A DNA stretch of 24,679 bases from Hydrogenovibrio sp. UBA650. Its GTDB lineage: Bacteria > Pseudomonadota > Gammaproteobacteria > Thiomicrospirales > Thiomicrospiraceae. Made by a program: the position numbers and the translations under genes. The notes under the pieces are model-generated. The model saw only the letters and a list, made by a program, of their open reading frames with translations, was not told where the DNA came from and ran no database searches. Location: positions 1-24,679 of the forward strand of contig DBOI01000008.1 in assembly GCA_002299245.1 (NCBI GenBank), in the 5' to 3' direction. Below are positions 22,232-24,679 of this stretch, piece after piece; position 1 is the first letter of the stretch, and every line of letters starts with the position of its first letter.

Positions 22232-24589
22232 ATGAAAGCCAAGACAAGAGGTTCTTTAAACGTTAGCTTTGTTCTCTTTACCCTGATCTTTGCAATCGCA
22301 TTTGTTAGCACCTTCACCTATCTCTCTTTTCATTTAAAATCCGTTGAGCAAGCAGAACAAGACATCTACAAGTACCTTGAAATGCAGGCAGTGTATTTAA
22401 AAAAAGAATTAAATCCTGTTGAACAGGCCAAAACCGAATACAGTGCTGGGGTTGCTCAAAAAAAAGCCTTTGCTGAAATTTCGGAGGCCTGGAAAAAACT
22501 CAACTTGAAAGCCAGAAATGAGAGTGTGCATTTAGTCTACAAAAGCCCTAAAACAAACATACAATCAGTTGCTCTATCATCTGACAACACTCTTTTACAA
22601 TCTGCAGATCCACCCCTTATTCGTACATCTTGGTTAAAAAGGCCGAATCGTCCAAATATTCATATTAAGTACTTCGATGACCACGTTCTATTCACCGGCT
22701 ACAAAGCAATCACTACCGACAGGTGGGGATTGGTGGTTCTCAAAAAGCTCAATTTTATTGACAGATCTCTATACGAGACGCTTAGTTACACCCTCTTTTC
22801 TGCGCTCCTAATTACAATGATTAGCTGGCTAGTTTTAAGAATCATGTCCAGAGCAAAACATACTCAAGATAGTATTGATGAACGATACCAAGAGCTTCTA
22901 AAGAATACTCGTGACTGGGTATGGGAAATTGACAATCATGGTCGTTTCACCTATTCGAGTGAAGAAATTCAAGACTTAATAGGATTATCTGCTTCAGAAA
23001 TATTGTCGTTTCGCTTTGAAGAGTTTTTTGACCCCAAATCCAGTTATGAAAGTAAATTAATCTGGAAACAAAAAATAATGCTTAAAGAGGCGTTTACCAA
23101 TTTAGAAATCTCCATAAAAACCAGAACAGGAAAAATCAAACACCTGTTGATTAATGGATACCCTGTATTTAACACCAATAACAGTGAAGTCTATTTTAGA
23201 GGCATGGCTCGAGACATATCTGAAATAAAAAACCGTGAAGAATTATTGATAAACCAAGCCTACTTTGACCCGCTCACCGAACTACTTAATCGCCAGCAAT
23301 TTATCGATAAACTTGCCAAAATAGTTGAAAATCAAGATCACAAAACTCTTTCACCGACTGCCTTGTTGTTTATCGATTTAGACGGGTTTAAAAAAGTAAA
23401 TGATGGTTTGGGTCACGATTTTGGTGATGCCGTGCTCAAGGCGGTTGCACAAAGAATTAAATCTCACTCCAGGAAAGATGACCTACTAGGGCGTTTTGGA
23501 GGAGATGAATTTGTATTTCTGTTCCGCTGTACCAAGATGATGCCTCGCAAAGATTTTATAGAAAGGCTTGAAGGGTTCCTTCGCCGGCTTATAACTCACA
23601 TATCTGAACCCGTAGAAATTGAAAACAAAATGGTTCAGATTGGCGCCAGTATTGGTGTGGGATTAATTCCCCAGGATGGTAAAACGGTTACCGAACTTAT
23701 CAACCACGCTGATATTGCTATGTATCATGCCAAATCACGCGGCAAAAACACCTATGAATTTTATAATACAGGTGCTCAGCAAGAAGCCGATAAAAAACTC
23801 AAAACCTCGGCCGAAGTCGAACTCGCTATTGAGCAAGGTCAGCTAGAACTCTACTATCAATTTCAATTTACAGATAATAAAATTGTCGCCATGGAGGCTC
23901 TATTACGCTGGCATCACCCCCAGTCTAGGAAAACACTGTGCGCAGGAGAATTTATTCCAAGCATTAAGGACAGCCATCAAACTCAATTAATTGATAAATG
24001 GGTTATTAACCGAGTTTCGGAAGATATTAAGCAGCTAAAACAATCATTATTTGAAGTACCTCAAGTTTCGATTAATCTATCAACTCAAGAAATGCTTGAA
24101 TCGTCCCTACCGGCGATAGTACAAGATGCAATTAAGCGAAACTTCATTAACGGTTATGCATTTAACATAGAGGTAAGTGAGAACATTCTCGCCGAGAACT
24201 TTCAACAGGCCAGTAGAATTGTTAAAAAGCTTTCAGAGATGGGAGTAGAAACTGTTATTGATCACTTTGGTACAGGCTACCTCAGTTTGACAAACTTACA
24301 CCGCCTGCCAATTAAAACCATTAAAATTGATCGAAACTTTATCAAAGACATTGCTACTAACAACTCTGACCTGCAAATCTGTCGTACAATTATTAAGCTT
24401 TCTAAAACCATGGGGTTAGAAGTTGTTGCCGAAGGCGTTGAAACATCAATTCAACAAGAAATTCTTCAACGAGAAGGCTGTGATATCATGCAGGGCTTTA
24501 TCTACTCTCAACCCATGCCTTTAGACAAAGTCATCAGTTTCATTCAGGAACACCCATTAAAAATTCTAAAAAAAGATAAACATGGATAA
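22232..24589 (+). CDS. Membrane PAS-GGDEF-EAL(degenerate) protein, probable diguanylate cyclase
   Basis: The 785-residue paralogue of the preceding gene starts 84 bases after it. Domains: membrane helix about 11-32, periplasmic region about 33-180, membrane helix about 183-203, PAS about 222-335 (RDWVWEIDNHGRF), GGDEF about 342-508, EAL about 530-770. The cyclase site is intact: GGDEF 423-427, GHDFGD 394-399, and DLDGFKKVND. An RxxD inhibitory site (RKDD, 414-417) lies five residues before GGDEF. The EAL domain keeps EAL (555-557), SINLS, IEVSE, IKIDRNFI, AEGVE and MQGF, but the metal-binding pair is Asp677-His678 (DHFGTGYLSL). Phosphodiesterase activity is therefore probably lost or altered. 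Its last 8 bases overlap the start of a PilZ-like gene, implying translational coupling. Confidence 0.88.
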   Translation: MKAKTRGSLNVSFVLFTLIFAIAFVSTFTYLSFHLKSVEQAEQDIYKYLEMQAVYLKKELNPVEQAKTEYSAGVAQKKAFAEISEAWKKLNLKARNESVHLVYKSPKTNIQSVALSSDNTLLQSADPPLIRTSWLKRPNRPNIHIKYFDDHVLFTGYKAITTDRWGLVVLKKLNFIDRSLYETLSYTLFSALLITMISWLVLRIMSRAKHTQDSIDERYQELLKNTRDWVWEIDNHGRFTYSSEEIQDLIGLSASEILSFRFEEFFDPKSSYESKLIWKQKIMLKEAFTNLEISIKTRTGKIKHLLINGYPVFNTNNSEVYFRGMARDISEIKNREELLINQAYFDPLTELLNRQQFIDKLAKIVENQDHKTLSPTALLFIDLDGFKKVNDGLGHDFGDAVLKAVAQRIKSHSRKDDLLGRFGGDEFVFLFRCTKMMPRKDFIERLEGFLRRLITHISEPVEIENKMVQIGASIGVGLIPQDGKTVTELINHADIAMYHAKSRGKNTYEFYNTGAQQEADKKLKTSAEVELAIEQGQLELYYQFQFTDNKIVAMEALLRWHHPQSRKTLCAGEFIPSIKDSHQTQLIDKWVINRVSEDIKQLKQSLFEVPQVSINLSTQEMLESSLPAIVQDAIKRNFINGYAFNIEVSENILAENFQQASRIVKKLSEMGVETVIDHFGTGYLSLTNLHRLPIKTIKIDRNFIKDIATNNSDLQICRTIIKLSKTMGLEVVAEGVETSIQQEILQREGCDIMQGFIYSQPMPLDKVISFIQEHPLKILKKDKHG

Positions 24590-24679
24590 TGAACGTCGTT
24601 GCAGTCCGCGTATTTCAGTAACACGCACTGTAAAAATTACTTCCTCAGAAACTACCAACACCTGCAAAATGCTCGATAT
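24582..24679 (+). CDS. PilZ-domain-like protein, N-terminal fragment (cut by window edge)
   Basis: An open frame of 32 codons runs from the ATG at 24582 to the window end, overlapping the previous gene by 8 bases (ATGGATAA). It begins MDNERRCSPRISVTRTVKI. The R-x-x-x-R of RCSPR with a following beta-strand-like run is the hallmark N-terminal c-di-GMP-binding motif of PilZ domains (usually E-R-R-x-x-x-R), and TCKMLDI would fit the start of the D/N-x-S-x-x-G strand. Its place directly after two c-di-GMP enzymes supports this. Only 32 residues are visible, so the call rests on one motif and context. Confidence 0.62.
   Translation, partial: MDNERRCSPRISVTRTVKITSSETTNTCKMLD

Noticed and set aside
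1..24679. Mobile elements, CRISPR arrays, restriction or defence genes
   Set aside because: No transposase, integrase, regularly spaced repeat, toxin-antitoxin or defence domain was seen on either strand.

Overview
The window reads as chromosomal DNA of an AT-rich gammaproteobacterium. The order hemA-prfA-prmC-moeB on one strand, facing away from TPR lipoprotein-tRNA-Gln-prs-rplY-pth-ychF on the other, is the gammaproteobacterial arrangement I recall from Pseudomonas. The A+T content, the many GGDEF/EAL proteins and the flagellar stator would fit a Thiomicrospira/Hydrogenovibrio/Thiomicrorhabdus-like lineage, but that placement is inference. No insertion sequence, phage gene, CRISPR array or rRNA was seen. 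No gene-free stretch exceeds 300 bases.

Layout. (1) 1-4293, nitrogen control: the N-terminal half of glnE (minus), a membrane-anchored methyltransferase (minus), then divergently a P-II gene and an ammonium transporter gene (plus), closed by a strong terminator. (2) 4393-4863: a lone FliL-like gene with an apparent cleavable signal peptide. (3) 4911-10783, all minus: an LbcA-like TPR lipoprotein, tRNA-Gln, prs with its terminator, rplY-pth-ychF, tRNA-Met and a final terminator. lolB and ispE, expected between the TPR gene and tRNA-Gln, are absent. (4) 11037-15123, plus: hemA, prfA, prmC and moeB, tightly packed. (5) 15157-16721, minus: motA-motB stator genes, converging on moeB. (6) 16917-19510, minus: a small heavy-metal-associated (HMA) protein and parC. 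(7) 19754-24679, plus: two tandem membrane-bound PAS-GGDEF-EAL proteins and the start of a PilZ-like gene.

How they work together. Glutamine-synthetase adenylylation (GlnE), P-II and AmtB form one ammonium-sensing circuit. PrmC methylates the GGQ glutamine of the PrfA encoded just upstream. The stator genes, the FliL-like gene and the c-di-GMP cluster all bear on motility.

The most notable observation is in region 7. The two paralogous c-di-GMP proteins have complementary lesions. The first keeps a full EAL catalytic set but has SGDQF for GGDEF and no I-site. The second keeps GGDEF and an RxxD I-site but has DHFGTG for DDFGTG. They are best read as a phosphodiesterase and a diguanylate cyclase that split the activities of a bifunctional ancestor, with a candidate c-di-GMP receptor gene overlapping the end of the second. 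The rest of the window is mostly conserved housekeeping DNA.
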